64,000 nt of DNA from Acheta domesticus (lineage: Eukaryota > Arthropoda > Insecta > Orthoptera > Gryllidae), in contig JAHLJT010009436.1 in NCBI GenBank assembly GCA_031308135.1, positions 216,128,786 to 216,192,785 of the forward strand, read 5' to 3'. The notes under the pieces were generated by a model. The model was not told where the DNA came from, made no database searches, and saw only the letters and a program-made list of their open reading frames with translations. Within the stretch, counting starts at the first letter, position 1, and each line of letters opens with the position of its first letter. The position numbers were made by a program, and so were the translations under genes. Shown here piece by piece: positions 22,609-33,769 of the stretch.

Positions 22609-23930
22609 TAGAAGAGTAAAAGAATACTGCAAGAACATATTTTGTTAAGAAAAAATCTTCAATACTGTTGTTGTAGGAAGTGCAGTTAGTAGGAGTTGGC
22701 GCAGGTATCATATTCGTTGAACTCTGAAATTTAGGAAATTGCAAGTTAGCAAAAAAAGTTAGAATTCCGCAAAAGCGCCCTTAGTTTTTAGTATTGTTTT
22801 TCAAATATTCATTCATCGGATTTTCAAAACTGTTTGTTCTGTGAAGTAATTTCTCAAGGAATTTTGTACTTTTTTCTCATCAGTATTTTGAAACGTTTTG
22901 CAAAATAGGTATGTCTTCCTTTTACTTAAATTACATAATTTAAAATCACAGAAAAAATTAAGGTTAGATTTTATTCCTTCTCTAAAAAATTACTCTCTGA
23001 AAATCGAATTTCGTACATTCGCGTTCCATAGATTTGGTTGCAAATATTTCCCAAATAAAAACATAGAAAATATGTAAATAATATTTTGATTTGCAAACCA
23101 GAGTATGCTGAATCGAATGCTTTTTATTCTAGAATGCTATTACAACCCAGTGCTGAGTAATTTAGGAAAGAGTAAATGCCTGCGAACGCGAAAAATGGCG
23201 CACGCGCGAAACAAAAATGGCCTCCTTTTGTAAACCAGGTAAAATAAAAAAAAGTTAAAGGTGGTTTTGAACAGCCAAAACAAGGAAATTTTTGTACAAA
23301 ATATGAATTGTTTTCGAGATGGTCGAGCGACCAATTTATTAAATTCTGGACCACTTAAAATGGATTGACCCTATGGATTAACCTAATGGATTTGACCTAA
23401 TGGATTTGAATCATCGACTGAAAAATTCAAGCTATCTACATTGCTTGAAACGAGATATTTTATTAGAAATTCAATTCATTGTACTACTCCATTGAGAGTA
23501 GCTTTACGCCTAACATAAAAAGCACTTTAATGACAAATAACATGTACGAACGAAGAAGAAAAAAACACACTAATGAAAAGTTTTAAACGATCTAAAATGC
23601 GTACTTATACATGTAAAGCTTATGTTTTTTAATAACTGCAAGTAAAATTTTACCGATACTCTATTTCAAAGATAAGACAGAGCTTTTTCAAACCAATGTT
23701 TTTTTTCATTATTTTGATATTTCTCCCATTTCATTGACAAGTGTAGATGATTTAAAATAGGAGACGTTAATACTAAAGAAAACTGAGAAGAAAACAAATA
23801 AACCGTAATTCGCATTACCTTAATTTCGTACACGAAAAATTCCTTATTACCTTATTTTCATTTCCTTCATGACCCCTACCAATCCCAATTAGTATTTAAA
23901 ATGAAGACAATGCTTTGGTTTGCGATGTCA
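22609..23930. other. AT-rich stretch, no gene seen
   Basis: AT-rich DNA. A small tandem of CCTAATGGATTTGA-type phrases occurs near 23375-23410. No gene or RNA is recognised. Confidence 0.55.
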
Positions 23931-24079
23931 TTCCCCTCTTTGTGCCTATCTCTTCCTTTCCCCCCTTCCTTACAACACTTTCTCGCAGCTGAATACTGCG
24001 ATTTCTCGCCAACGCACATAACATGCACACATGTGTTAAGCCATTCGGCGTAAGCTTCAACGCCTGCCAACCATAGACA

Positions 24080-25460
24080 AAAGCTACGCTCGGCACCGCA
24101 GTTTCGCCCCCCCCCACTCCACCGTATTACCGCTGCGATGGCGACTCGTGTGACTCTCCCGCCCTCTCCTGTCACCTCCATCGTCGCCACTAACTCTGCG
24201 TGTCGCCCTGCCAACCCCTTCCCCCACCACCTAGGCGACGTCGCGCAGCATTCGGCATAATCAGCGCGTGAACGCACTACCAGTGTTCTTGTCGGGCGGC
24301 AGGGAAGTCAAGGGTGGGCTTTCAGGGGATCGGGGTGTGGCGTCGTGTGGGGGCGCGAGGAACCGGGGGAGAGGGTGATGCGAAGCGGGGCGGAGAGGAG
24401 CGGGACGAGGCGGGGAGATGAAGAGGGGAGTGCACGGGAATTGGGGGTGGAGGATGGCAATAGCGAGACGAGGTGAAGCGGATGGAAGAGAGTGAAGCCT
24501 CCATAGGCGGACGGAGAGGAGCATGTCCAGAACCGAAACATTGTGGAAAAGATGAGGACAAAGGAACGAAGTGGAAAAGAGAGGGCGAGCGGCAATAATC
24601 CCGAGAAGAAATGGATACTCCATAGAAACGATCGAGCGGTGAGGGAGCGATGGCAAAGGAATGATATCGCGGGAACGAAGCTGGACACAAGCGAGACAAA
24701 GCAAATTCGGAAAGAAAAGCAAACCTAAAGATCGCGGAACGACAGATGGAACAGGCGCGAATTATTGCGTAACCAAACGAGGCGAACCGTGCGCGGGGAG
24801 GGGTCGGTCTGGATGTGGAAGAGAGAACTGAGAAACTTTTTCTCCGCCCGAATTCCAGGCGAAGCGGTCATTTATTGCCGCAAGAGGATTACGTGAGGCA
24901 CAGCTCTTTGGCTTATGCGGTAAAAAAGAGGGCAGTACTTAAACTAACTAATCTATTGTAAAAGCCGTGGCTTTGGCCTGCAAACTAAGAATTACTAAGA
25001 TCGTTTCTTATTTAAATAATTTTTAGGGAGCGTTCAAGTTTTCATAGTCTTGTTGCCAGGGCAGAAAACTAGACGAGATAAAGCGGGTCACCGCGAGTCA
25101 GAGCACAAGGGCGGAGTAGGGGGGTTGCGAGGCCGAGCGACGCGAACCGTGACCAGAGCAGAAGCGATGATATAGCGAGTGGGATGGCACGTGTGTGGAT
25201 TGCACGAGGGGGAGTGGGACTTGAGCGAGACGTCTCAACATACCGCGCGCTCGCCTCGCGTATATTACGTACTCAGCGCCCTTGCAATGCAATGCCCTTG
25301 CAGTGCGAACGGCACGCGGCAGGTGGAGGACGCATTTCAAGAGGCGCAAGTAGTAGATATTCCACGTTCACGAGGCGGACGCCCCCACGGAGGGATAACC
25401 GTGCAGGTGTCTCGAACGGTTACTCTCGCAGCAGGTTACTCGTGCAAGCAATAATCCTAG
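24080..25460. other. GC-rich stretch with purine-rich plus strand
   Basis: From 24300 to about 24730 the plus strand is rich in G and A with few pyrimidines (GGGGGAGAGGG, GGGGCGGAGAGGAGCGGG), which gives long minus-strand frames rich in Ser, Pro and Leu. A CpG-rich segment follows at 25080-25430. Frames are open on both strands and none has a domain. No gene is called. Confidence 0.45.
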
Positions 25461-25469
25461 CATGATACG

Positions 25470-26240
25470 CGTTGGGGTATTTCTGCAGCAAATAAGGCAT
25501 TCTGTATCATTTTTGAAGTAAAAAGTAAAAGAACACATGGCTACACGAAGTAAAATGCATTCAACATTTGTGTTTGGTGTATGACATTTTGGCTGCATCT
25601 TATAGTACACCTAAATAAGTTTTACCTCCATAAATATTTGTTAGAATAATGAGTAGAATGAGTGACTTTACAAGTATGAATTGTGTATTTCCATTGCGCG
25701 TGGCCCAAGAGGAACAATTTTCAGGAATGAAAAGTCACCCTTCCCTACTCGTAAATTTGTGTTTTAATATTCCCTACAGACACAGATCAATAGAAAATTG
25801 AGGTATGTGACTTTATCTCCTCAATGAACGTGAGTATCAATCGTTTTTCCAACCGCCACTCGCTCGTGATGTTGCACGTAGTAACAACAGAAAATATTTC
25901 CTCTCAAGCGTGTGTTATGAATTAGGGTATGCATTTGTAAACAATGGAATAATAATACGCCCTCACTAATATTCAGATAAATATAATATTTTATGAGAAA
26001 CGTTTCACAAAACTTACAATACAAAACAACCACAGTTATTTATTTATTTATTTATTGGGATTTACAGGTCAATGAGGCGCATGAGTTATCATCTAAGAAA
26101 TAGATGAGAGCGATAATGACGATGGATAAATGGTAAAATAAAAAGGAGTGGAAACCACAGAAAACCCGAGCTAATTTGCTGAGAGCGTAATTTGTGCAGC
26201 ACAAATTCAAAGAATTAGTCGGAGACCCAACCGCAGGGCC
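25470..26240. other. AT-rich stretch with ATTT microsatellite
   Basis: AT-rich DNA with a TATTTATTTATTTATT run at about 26039-26056. No gene is seen. Confidence 0.5.
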
Positions 26241-26761
26241 GGTGGAAGGCACATACGCTCGTCATTACGCCAAAAGCCCCTTTCCTCCAATCGTGAGTAC
26301 AGACCAAAGCCCTCAAGAGGGGAAAATGAAGAAAGAGGAGACTTCGAAGGTTTCTGCGACCGCTGCCGCCGGGCGCATCAACGAGCGCAGGCGATGCCAG
26401 CAGCTGTACCTCCATACCTGGTGGAAAAATATAGGTGAGTTCCTCCAGTGCACCGATTTTTGCTCGTACTGCGCACCACCAGTTTGCGCCACGAACCATG
26501 TAACCACAGCACGTGCACTTCGTTTGAAAAGTCAGACCATACGATGGGCGCCGTCTTGCATGGCAAGCGAGAAGTGTAGAGAAACATTTTGAAAGTGGCC
26601 CAAAGTGACAATTTTCAACGGTAACCAACCAAAAATGATACGATGAAGGTGTATAAGACAGAATATTTAAAAGAAATGCTTCATAAATCTGTTTCAATGT
26701 CTTGTAACGAGGTGATAATTTTGGTACCTGGGTGTATTTAAAATTCCTCCTAATATAGTGA
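26241..26761. other. Mixed-composition stretch, function unknown
   Basis: Mixed composition, with opposing frames at 26194-26592 (plus) and 26215-26766 (minus). Neither contains a motif I recognise. A coding exon here cannot be excluded but has no positive support. Confidence 0.35.
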
Positions 26762-26769
26762 CGCAAACT

Positions 26770-27014
26770 CAGTGGCAGTGGGGGACGTGTGAGCCATGGC
26801 CCCGCACCCGAAAGTCCTAGAGTTTTCGTTTGTTACCTTCCTTTATTTGGCAACATTGATTTAAATATTTGTTAGAATTATGTAATTAAAAAATTATATT
26901 GTGTAGTATCACATACACACTACAAAAATAATATGGAACATAATTACAAATGTTTATTATTTAACAAAAATCTTTGCTGGCCCCCTCGCAAATGATCGGC
27001 AAGATTCGCCCCTG
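26770..27014 (-). mobile_element. Small hAT MITE, copy 1 (family A)
   Basis: On the plus strand it begins CAGTGGCAGTGGGGG and ends GCCCCTG. Its reverse complement runs parallel to the element at 49040-49273, sharing GCCGATCATTT, AGATTTTTGTTAAATAATAA and GAGTTTTCGTTT. The flanks CGCAAACT (26762-26769) and CGCAAAAT (27015-27022) match at 7 of 8 bases, as expected of an ageing 8-bp hAT target duplication. It is 245 bp with no coding capacity. Strand is given relative to copy 2. Confidence 0.85.
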
Positions 27015-27059
27015 CGCAAAATAGTGTATAAAGCTCATTGGCTTAAGTCGGATACGATG

Positions 27060-27470
27060 CGCAAGAGCCCCCCCCCCCCGGCTCCGCCCCCCTGCTGAGT
27101 GCGACAGCCGCCCGCACGCGCGCGAGCGAGCGAAGCGCCCCCTGGCTCTAATGCTGTCAGGAGGCGCGGCGCGCGGCGGCGCGGCTGCATACTTCAACGC
27201 GCCCCCGCGGGTCGTGTCGCGCGAACTCGAGCGCGGGCGCGGGTGTTTCTGACCCGCGTGACGGAGTGCGCAGCGCGGAGGCGGAGGCGCAATTGGAGGC
27301 GTCGAGCCTGACTCCGCCCCCACCCCTTCCGCCTCCACCTGACGCCCCCGTCACCGCTGCTCCCTCCCGCCGCGCCGTTGGCGTCGCCACGACTTCGCCC
27401 ACGCCGCCAACGCCCGCTTCATTCGCTGCCAACTTCACCTGCACTCGCGTCTCCGACCTTTCAGCCCCAC
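27060..27470. other. CpG-rich block with poly-C tract
   Basis: The block starts with a run of C (about 27069-27078) and is CpG-dense to about 27290, then C-rich and G-poor. All six frames are partly open. It is a possible CpG island; no promoter elements are recognised. Confidence 0.5.
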
Positions 27471-27489
27471 ATCAGCAGAGCTTAGTTTA

Positions 27490-28024
27490 AAAGCCTGCTT
27501 CTGCAGCGACTCTCACTGGGAAGTTCTCGGGTTCGAGTCTTGACTGTGGAGTCTTGACATTACATAAATATCTAGGTCGAATTCGGCCGGGTGGCAGAGG
27601 GGATTTCTAGAGACCGGCTGTACTGATCGTTAGTTTTTGTAGTTTTTTCCATCAATCTCTGGTGTATTCCGAAGCATTACCCTAAAAAAAAACGAACCGC
27701 ACGATCTTTCATAACACTTGCTTGATCTATCCTCTCCCATTACTTACCCACCCACGCACACACACACATACGCTAACAAGCATTATATTATCAGTCATGT
27801 TCGGAGATCATTCGAAAGTCTGGAGCTTGTCCCAGCTGGGGTGGTACCCCGATGTGGGAGATACCTGGAAGGACATTTCTCGCGAGCCGACGTGCAGGTC
27901 AGCTGCGGATCTCGCCATTCAGAGGTGGAGGAACACCTCCTGCTCCTAGGATAAAACATTCACTACACTAGTGGGGTTAATGGCCATAGTTGCATGCCCG
28001 AAAACAACCAATCAATCAATTAAT
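27490..28024 (+). mobile_element. Candidate retroelement with tRNA-like head and CAAT tail
   Basis: A GGTTCGAGTCT B box lies at about 27531-27541 in a context like a tRNA T-arm (CTCGGGTTCGAGTCTTGAC), with a weak A-box region upstream. A body with GGCCGGGTGGCAGAGGGG near 27586 and a second structured part at 27800-27960 follows. An AATCAATCAATTAATC tail near 28009-28024 is of the kind that ends many SINEs and LINEs. The middle contains an ACACACAC run. Whether this is one element or two is unclear. Confidence 0.4.
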
Positions 28025-28560
28025 CTCCCTCGACGCTTCTTTAAGAACCCCGCCCCTCACACCTTCACCGTACAAACGCACCATTCCTCGACAAACACCG
28101 TCCACTTTACGAACACTGTACGTGTCATACGTGCTAGTCAAACACAGTAAGTGCCATCTGTCGCATTCCCCACTACTGCCAACCTGTCACGGCCTCTTCC
28201 CCTGCGCTCTAGCCTTCGCTTCCGCCCCCAGCGATCCTTTTTTCTGTTTCGAGCCTCGCCTCTGTTCTCGGCGGCGGCAGCTCCGTCTTCGCCTTCGCCT
28301 CCGTCACTCAATTCCGCCCCCTTCCCACGCCTTCGTCCCGCCGCCAGCCACGCTCTCCCCTCGAGACTCGGCCACCGCCTCCTCCTTCGCCTTCCTCGTA
28401 CTCTCCTCCGGGCGCGTTCTCGTCTCCATCTCCGTCTTCTCTCCTGCCAGAGCCACCGCTCCCGCCTAACTCACGGCGCCGCATAATACCGCCTCACCCC
28501 GCCAAGCTACGGCTGCCGCCGCCAACGCGTGAACACGATGTCGATTAAATACGACGCCTC
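28025..28560. other. C-rich, G-poor (plus strand) block
   Basis: About 450 bp of pyrimidine-rich plus strand, with degenerate TTCGCCTCCGTC-type phrases, then a short CpG-rich end. The 159-codon and 111-codon plus frames are Ser/Pro/Arg/Leu-rich and overlap in different frames, so no gene is called. Confidence 0.5.
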
Positions 28561-28760
28561 GGTTTTGCCGACGCGTAGAAGGCGCGCCGGGGAAGCACGG
28601 TTATGACGGTTAATGGAACGCATTCGTTACACGAGGTGATGGTTTTTGTTGTGATATACGGGTGCTGCGGGGGTGTTTCGTTAGTACATTTCCTCTTGGA
28701 AATGCAAATGATGGAGTGCCAACACAATTTCAATCGTGTTTCGGGGGGATTAATTGATTA
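28560..28760. promoter_or_regulatory. Candidate regulatory segment with POU octamer
   Basis: A mixed-composition segment carrying a consensus octamer ATGCAAAT at 28702-28709. The octamer overlaps the palindrome CATTTCCtcttGGAAATG (28687-28704) and is followed by GGATTAATTGATTACACG homeodomain-type cores near 28748-28764. The combination suggests transcription-factor binding, but there is no gene in the window to pair it with. Confidence 0.25.
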
Positions 28761-28764
28761 CACG

Positions 28765-29330
28765 TAGTATTCTTAATACGAAAATAGATTGTACTGGCAA
28801 TGGAAACAGATTGAAGAAGTAAAATTTCATACAAGGTCGAAAGAATAATCGTGATCTATATTATTGTAAAAATATTTTAATTACAATAGTATTCCTGATA
28901 ACGTTTCAATTTATCGAAAAGGAATCTAATCTATTCGACCCTTTATTGAATTTTGATGTTAAGCAACAGTTCTAAAGGTCACGAATTTATAGTCTCATGA
29001 TAGATATAGTCTTTAATGATTTGTGTTTGAAACATTATGAGAGATTTTTTCTCTATTTACTTAATTGTGAGTGCGATAGATTCTAATGGCAACGATAAAA
29101 TGCGAATACCTTCCTTAATACTGATAATATGGAATAAACAATACACAATGTAAACCACTCATGAAATCAACCTTCATTTCTTCCTAAGAAATTAAAATAA
29201 GACTGCTTAAACCGCAATCATATATATCCTGTGAGTGTGCAAAACAGAATGCACGTCATCAACTTTAGTTACGCGACAAATGAGAGAAAAAATTAATTGT
29301 GCGAAAGAGAAATGGCGATTTAATTTTCCT
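28765..29330. other. AT-rich stretch
   Basis: AT-rich DNA. No feature is recognised. Confidence 0.5.
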
Positions 29331-29565
29331 CTTCAAGCGCATTCAAATGCTCGGAATTCCCGGCCGCTCTCCTCCTGACAACAAAATCTCTCTCTGTCTC
29401 TCCTTGAGGCAGACGGGCGGCACCGAGTGCGTGGCAAAGCAAGCGCGACCGAGGAAGACCATCGGCGTCTTGCGGTGCGCGAGAGGACGATTTCTATGGC
29501 GCAGTTGTGCGTACGTCCTAGTCGCCTGGTGCAAATCGAGCCGGTTGCAGGACAACTGGCGCGCC

Positions 29566-29935
29566 TCACCCCGACCGCCCTGCTCTGCCCCACCCTGCTC
29601 TGCCCCGCCCTGCTCTGCCCCACCCTGCTCTGCCCCACCCTGCTCTGCCCCGCCCTGCTCTGCTCCGCCCCGCCCTGCTCCGCCCCCCTGGTCTGCCCCG
29701 CCCTGCTCTGCTCCACCCTGCTCTGCCCCGCCCTACTCTGCACCGCCCTGCCTCTCCCTGCTCTGCGCCGCCCTGCTCTGCCCCGCCCTGCTCTGCCCCG
29801 CTCTGCTCTGCCCCGCCCTGCTCTGCCTCGCCCTGCTCTGCTCCGCCCTGCTCTGCCTCGCCCCGCCCTTCTCCGCCCCGCCCTGCTCTTCCCCGCCCTG
29901 CTCTGCTCTGCACCGCCCTGCCCCGCCCCGCCCGA
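29566..29935. repeat. 15-bp minisatellite of TGCTCTGCCCCGCCC units
   Basis: The plus strand consists of about two dozen copies of the pentamer-based unit TGCTCTGCCCCGCCC, with CACCC, CTCGCC and TCCGCC variants. Frames read Ala-Leu-Leu-Cys-Pro, Pro-Pro-Cys-Ser-Ala and, on minus, Arg-Ala-Gly repeats. The 315-codon and 202-codon plus frames and the 209-codon minus frame owe their length to it and are not genes. Confidence 0.9.
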
Positions 29936-29959
29936 GCCGCCACCGCCATTCGCGTTACT

Positions 29960-30870
29960 CACTTTTCATACCACTGTCGCGGCACCGTGCTCCGCGCGGC
30001 AAAATTTCTTCGCGTGCTGCATGTTTCCACTCTGACCGTCTTTCATTCGGATTAAGATTGCATGTCGTCGTGATTGTGATCGTTTGTTTTCACGTTTATT
30101 GTAATAGTTCTCACTGTTTCGAAATGTTAGAGGTTAATTTTTATAGTTCACTTCCAATTCTTAGAATTGATTGGTTGTCTGCTATAGTTTCTAGGGAATT
30201 GATTGAAATATTTTGTGGTCAGATGTTAGAGTTTGCTGTCGGTTGATTGTTTTTACTTGTTCTCAATTGATTTCTATGGTTTGGTGAGGAATATTTTGGT
30301 AGTTTATTTCATGTTTATTGTCGTTCTCTTTTATGATTATAAATAAATGACTTAAATTTCCTAATTTCCTGTGACATACACATTTAATGCCACTGTAGAA
30401 TATCAAGATGCTTTCTGCGATATATTTATTCCAATACGCATTTAATTTGTAACTTCTTCTAAATATTAATCCTAAAATCGCATTTATTCCGTAACTCCAA
30501 CTCATCCTGCATCTCACACTGTACACATGTGCATTTGTTTGCTACGCAACTTAACGACCGTGTCTGATTTACATCTTCATTTGAAAGTGTGTCTAAAAGG
30601 TTTGCAATCACGTTATTTGAAGTTTTCTGCATCGCTCATTACAACCCAACGTAAGCGCTGCAAACTAGACTGCATCTACATCTTAAATAACTTCCACTTC
30701 CTTTCTTTGCGCCAAAGTGGGAACTTTAAAACTAAGAAAAAATCTAACATCTTTTTTCCCTCATCAACCCTTGCACTCTTGCCCCGACACTCCTCTGCTG
30801 CTTCCACAACGCAGGGTCACCAAACATTTAAGTAGGAAACTTCACTGCGGTCCCATCAACATCCAGCCCT
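29960..30870. other. AT-rich stretch
   Basis: AT-rich DNA, T-rich on the plus strand near 30060-30300. No gene is seen. Confidence 0.5.
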
Positions 30871-31660
30871 CTCGTTGTGTCCTCCAACACCGACGGCGCG
30901 CGCAGGATTCAACATTCAGCGACGTAATCACCGCATCGCACCCACGTGTCGCAAGGTCAGAGCACTTGCGAGCATGTCGCCGGCTCGAAGAGCCACCGGC
31001 GACGCCGCGACCTTCCGACGGCGAAAATTACCCCACCCATTAGCAATGCAAAAAGGATGGAAAAATTCCATTAAAGTCGCTAACAAGATGAAGAAAACAA
31101 GGCCAAGAATCTCCTAAATGAATTTAGCGACTTTTAAATATGGAAGTTAAGAGCCAAGCGAGGAAGGGAGAGAAGAGGAGACGAGAGGAGAGGAGAAGAG
31201 AAGAGAAAAAGCAGCAAAGCGCTCTCAAGAGCACGCGAAGAGAACCTGAGCTACGTTAACGAGTGACACTCGTAGTTGCCGGAGTCGCAAGAACAGTGTA
31301 CGATGCGATGCGATACGACACGCGGCGATGCGTCGCAAGCGGCAGGCGCAGGAAACACAGCGGGGACTTTCCTAATCGCGTTTAAAAATTTAGGCTGTAA
31401 CGACGTTACATTTTGGTAATCTCGTTGCTGGAAAGCGGGCGGGCGGTCCGAATGCGGTAGACCCTTGCGCAGCATCCGACAGACCCCGACATCGCACAGC
31501 TCTGCCCGTGGCCGTCGCCGCCCACCAAAGCACGGCGGTGGGAGCTGCGCTGGCTGGCGGTCCAGGCTTCGCTTCCTAAAAGGCACTTGGCTTCTCGTTA
31601 ATTTACTTTGCGTGCGAGCGGCCCGGGATTTCGGAGCACGTCGCAAACGATGATGCTTAT
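30870..31660. other. Mixed stretch with a purine tract
   Basis: Moderate GC content. It contains a purine tract of GAGGAGAAGAGAAGAG type at about 31158-31212 and a CpG-rich segment at 31430-31640. No supported gene. Confidence 0.45.
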
Positions 31661-33150
31661 GGAGTAATCAGCTTTGCGACTCCCCTTTCACCGCTCCTCC
31701 GACGCGACGCATCAGCCGAGCCTGTATTCTGCATAAAGCTAATTTCACTGCGAGCTTCAGTAAGACGTCTATGTGTGCGGGATGGTGCGGGGCTTGATAA
31801 GATTGCGTCCTAAGTCCGTAGACTGGGCAGAAAAGAACTGGAAGTGAAGGTTTCATCAAATTTCATCGATTCTAAAAAAGACGCACATCAACTAATTGAA
31901 TCCTGCCTTCAAATTTATTGTAATTTTCATTCCGATACATTTTTTTACTTTTCATAATAGAATTGAAGAAAAAAAGAGCGTGTGACCGTCGAATATTTAT
32001 GAGGTCAATGCTCTAAGATATTCTAGTAATAAATGCAAGAAGCTAGCGCGTAATAAGGCTTCATTCAAAATGGCCATTACCATACCAAAATAGCCATAAA
32101 ACTCATTGAATATAAACAAATGTGTGAAATTGTTCTGAGTGAATAAAAATAAATATTCACGCTAATCTATATATCGCAACTCGAATATTATGAAAACTAT
32201 GTAAAATTAATAAATATGAATGAAATTCAGTAATTATCAGTTGAGGAAAGCATACATTTTCCTTTTATTTTAGGATAGTTTGGGAAAGCATATCATTGTA
32301 TTGACTTGGATGTTCATGAAACACGAAGTTTCAAATCCCCTGCCTTCTCTCTTCTAATTCACATTTCGTATCATATTCCACAAACCAGCTATACAGAAAT
32401 TTTCTAAATGTAAGTTTCAAATTTCAGTACTAATATTATGGATTGTCCTCGCGTCAAATCAATTTGCATTACAAGTAGGACAATTTAAATGGACGTGACT
32501 AATTACGCGCCAGAAGTCAACAAAAATTACATTTTATGAATGAAAACAGAAAAGTAAGAATTTGAAATAAAAATAGCATTACGTGTATCAGAAACTAATG
32601 AAAACTAGAACAGGATTGCAAATAAAGCTTCAATAGTTTTCAAAATACGCAATATCATAACCGTAGGAATCTCAAAAAAGAATAATATGACATTGTTGCC
32701 AAAAAATATAAGATTCAACACACAAGTAAATTTATAGTGAATTAGCGTCTACAGCACACTCCACTGAATATTTTTGTAGATAAACCTCTCTCTGAAAGCT
32801 GCTCTCAATATTTAAAGTTCATCTACACTTAAAAGCATTCATGGATCATCAAATGAATATTTGGTCATGTTATATTCAAACTTTATTAACATAATTTTTG
32901 TATTTTCTACTTCTGAATAGAATATAATGCTCTTAAATCCAACGTGCTTATATTTTATATCAATACATTTCAAAAATGACAGACATTTTATGAACAGTGG
33001 AACAAACCTGAATAAAATTTGTATCAAAGAACAAATATATTGGAAATACGCTCGTTTGACATTGGTGAAAAATACCTTTCTATAAATGAATGGAACGTAT
33101 AATTTCAAGCTTTCTCACTACCTCTCAGTATCCACTCGTACTTCAAGAGC
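31660..33150. other. AT-rich stretch, no gene seen
   Basis: About 1.4 kb of AT-rich DNA after a short mixed part. No coding or repeat structure is recognised. Confidence 0.55.
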
Positions 33151-33370
33151 GGCGCATTTGCTGGGTCTTGGAAGCGGCCCCTTTGCCCGCGACCCGGCCA
33201 GTCGAGAAACGAAATCGATTCCTGGAGCGGGAACTACCTGTTTGTGCGTTCACTGGGAGAGCCAGGCCCCGGCCGCCTCCGTCACCGCCACCGCCACTGC
33301 ATACCCTAACGCCGCCTTACCTGGCGCCTCCTACACTGCCGCCGCCTTCTCTGCCTCCGCCTTCCCTGCC

Positions 33371-33535
33371 GCCGCCTCCTCTAACGCCGCCTCCTCTAAC
33401 GCCCCCTCCTCTAACGCCGCCTCCTCTAACGCCGCCTCCTCTAACGCCGCCTCCTCTAACGCCGCCTCCTCTAACGCCGCCTTCTCTAACGCCGTCTTCT
33501 CTAATGCCGCCTTCTCTAACGCCGCCTACCCTGCC
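33371..33535. repeat. 15-bp minisatellite GCCGCCTCCTCTAAC
   Basis: Eleven near-identical 15-bp units lie inside a longer GCC-triplet-rich block (about 33265-33640). Because 15 is divisible by 3, two plus frames repeat as Ala-Ser-Ser-Asn-Ala and Pro-Pro-Pro-Leu-Thr, and minus as Gly-Gly-Val-Arg-Gly. The 222- and 276-codon plus frames are explained by the repeat; neither has a signal peptide or domain. Confidence 0.9.
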
Positions 33536-33769
33536 ACCGCTTTTGCTGCCGCCGACTACGTTGGCGCCGCCTCCATCGCCGTCGCTGCCGCCTCCATCGC
33601 CGCCTACCTCCGCCGCTGCCGTCGCCCGCCCGCCCTCGCTCAACACCTTTCGGCCTCGCGCCATTCTCATGCAAATCTGGGCGGCGCCGCCTCGGTGCCG
33701 ATATCGGCTCCGCAGGGAGTACAGCCACTGCCGAAGCCTCGCAGCTACTCGTAGCTTAGTCGCTGTCAC

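Noticed and set aside
29299..30246. 315-codon plus-strand ORF
   Set aside because: Its middle is the 15-bp TGCTCTGCCCCGCCC array, and equally long frames exist in other phases and on the minus strand.
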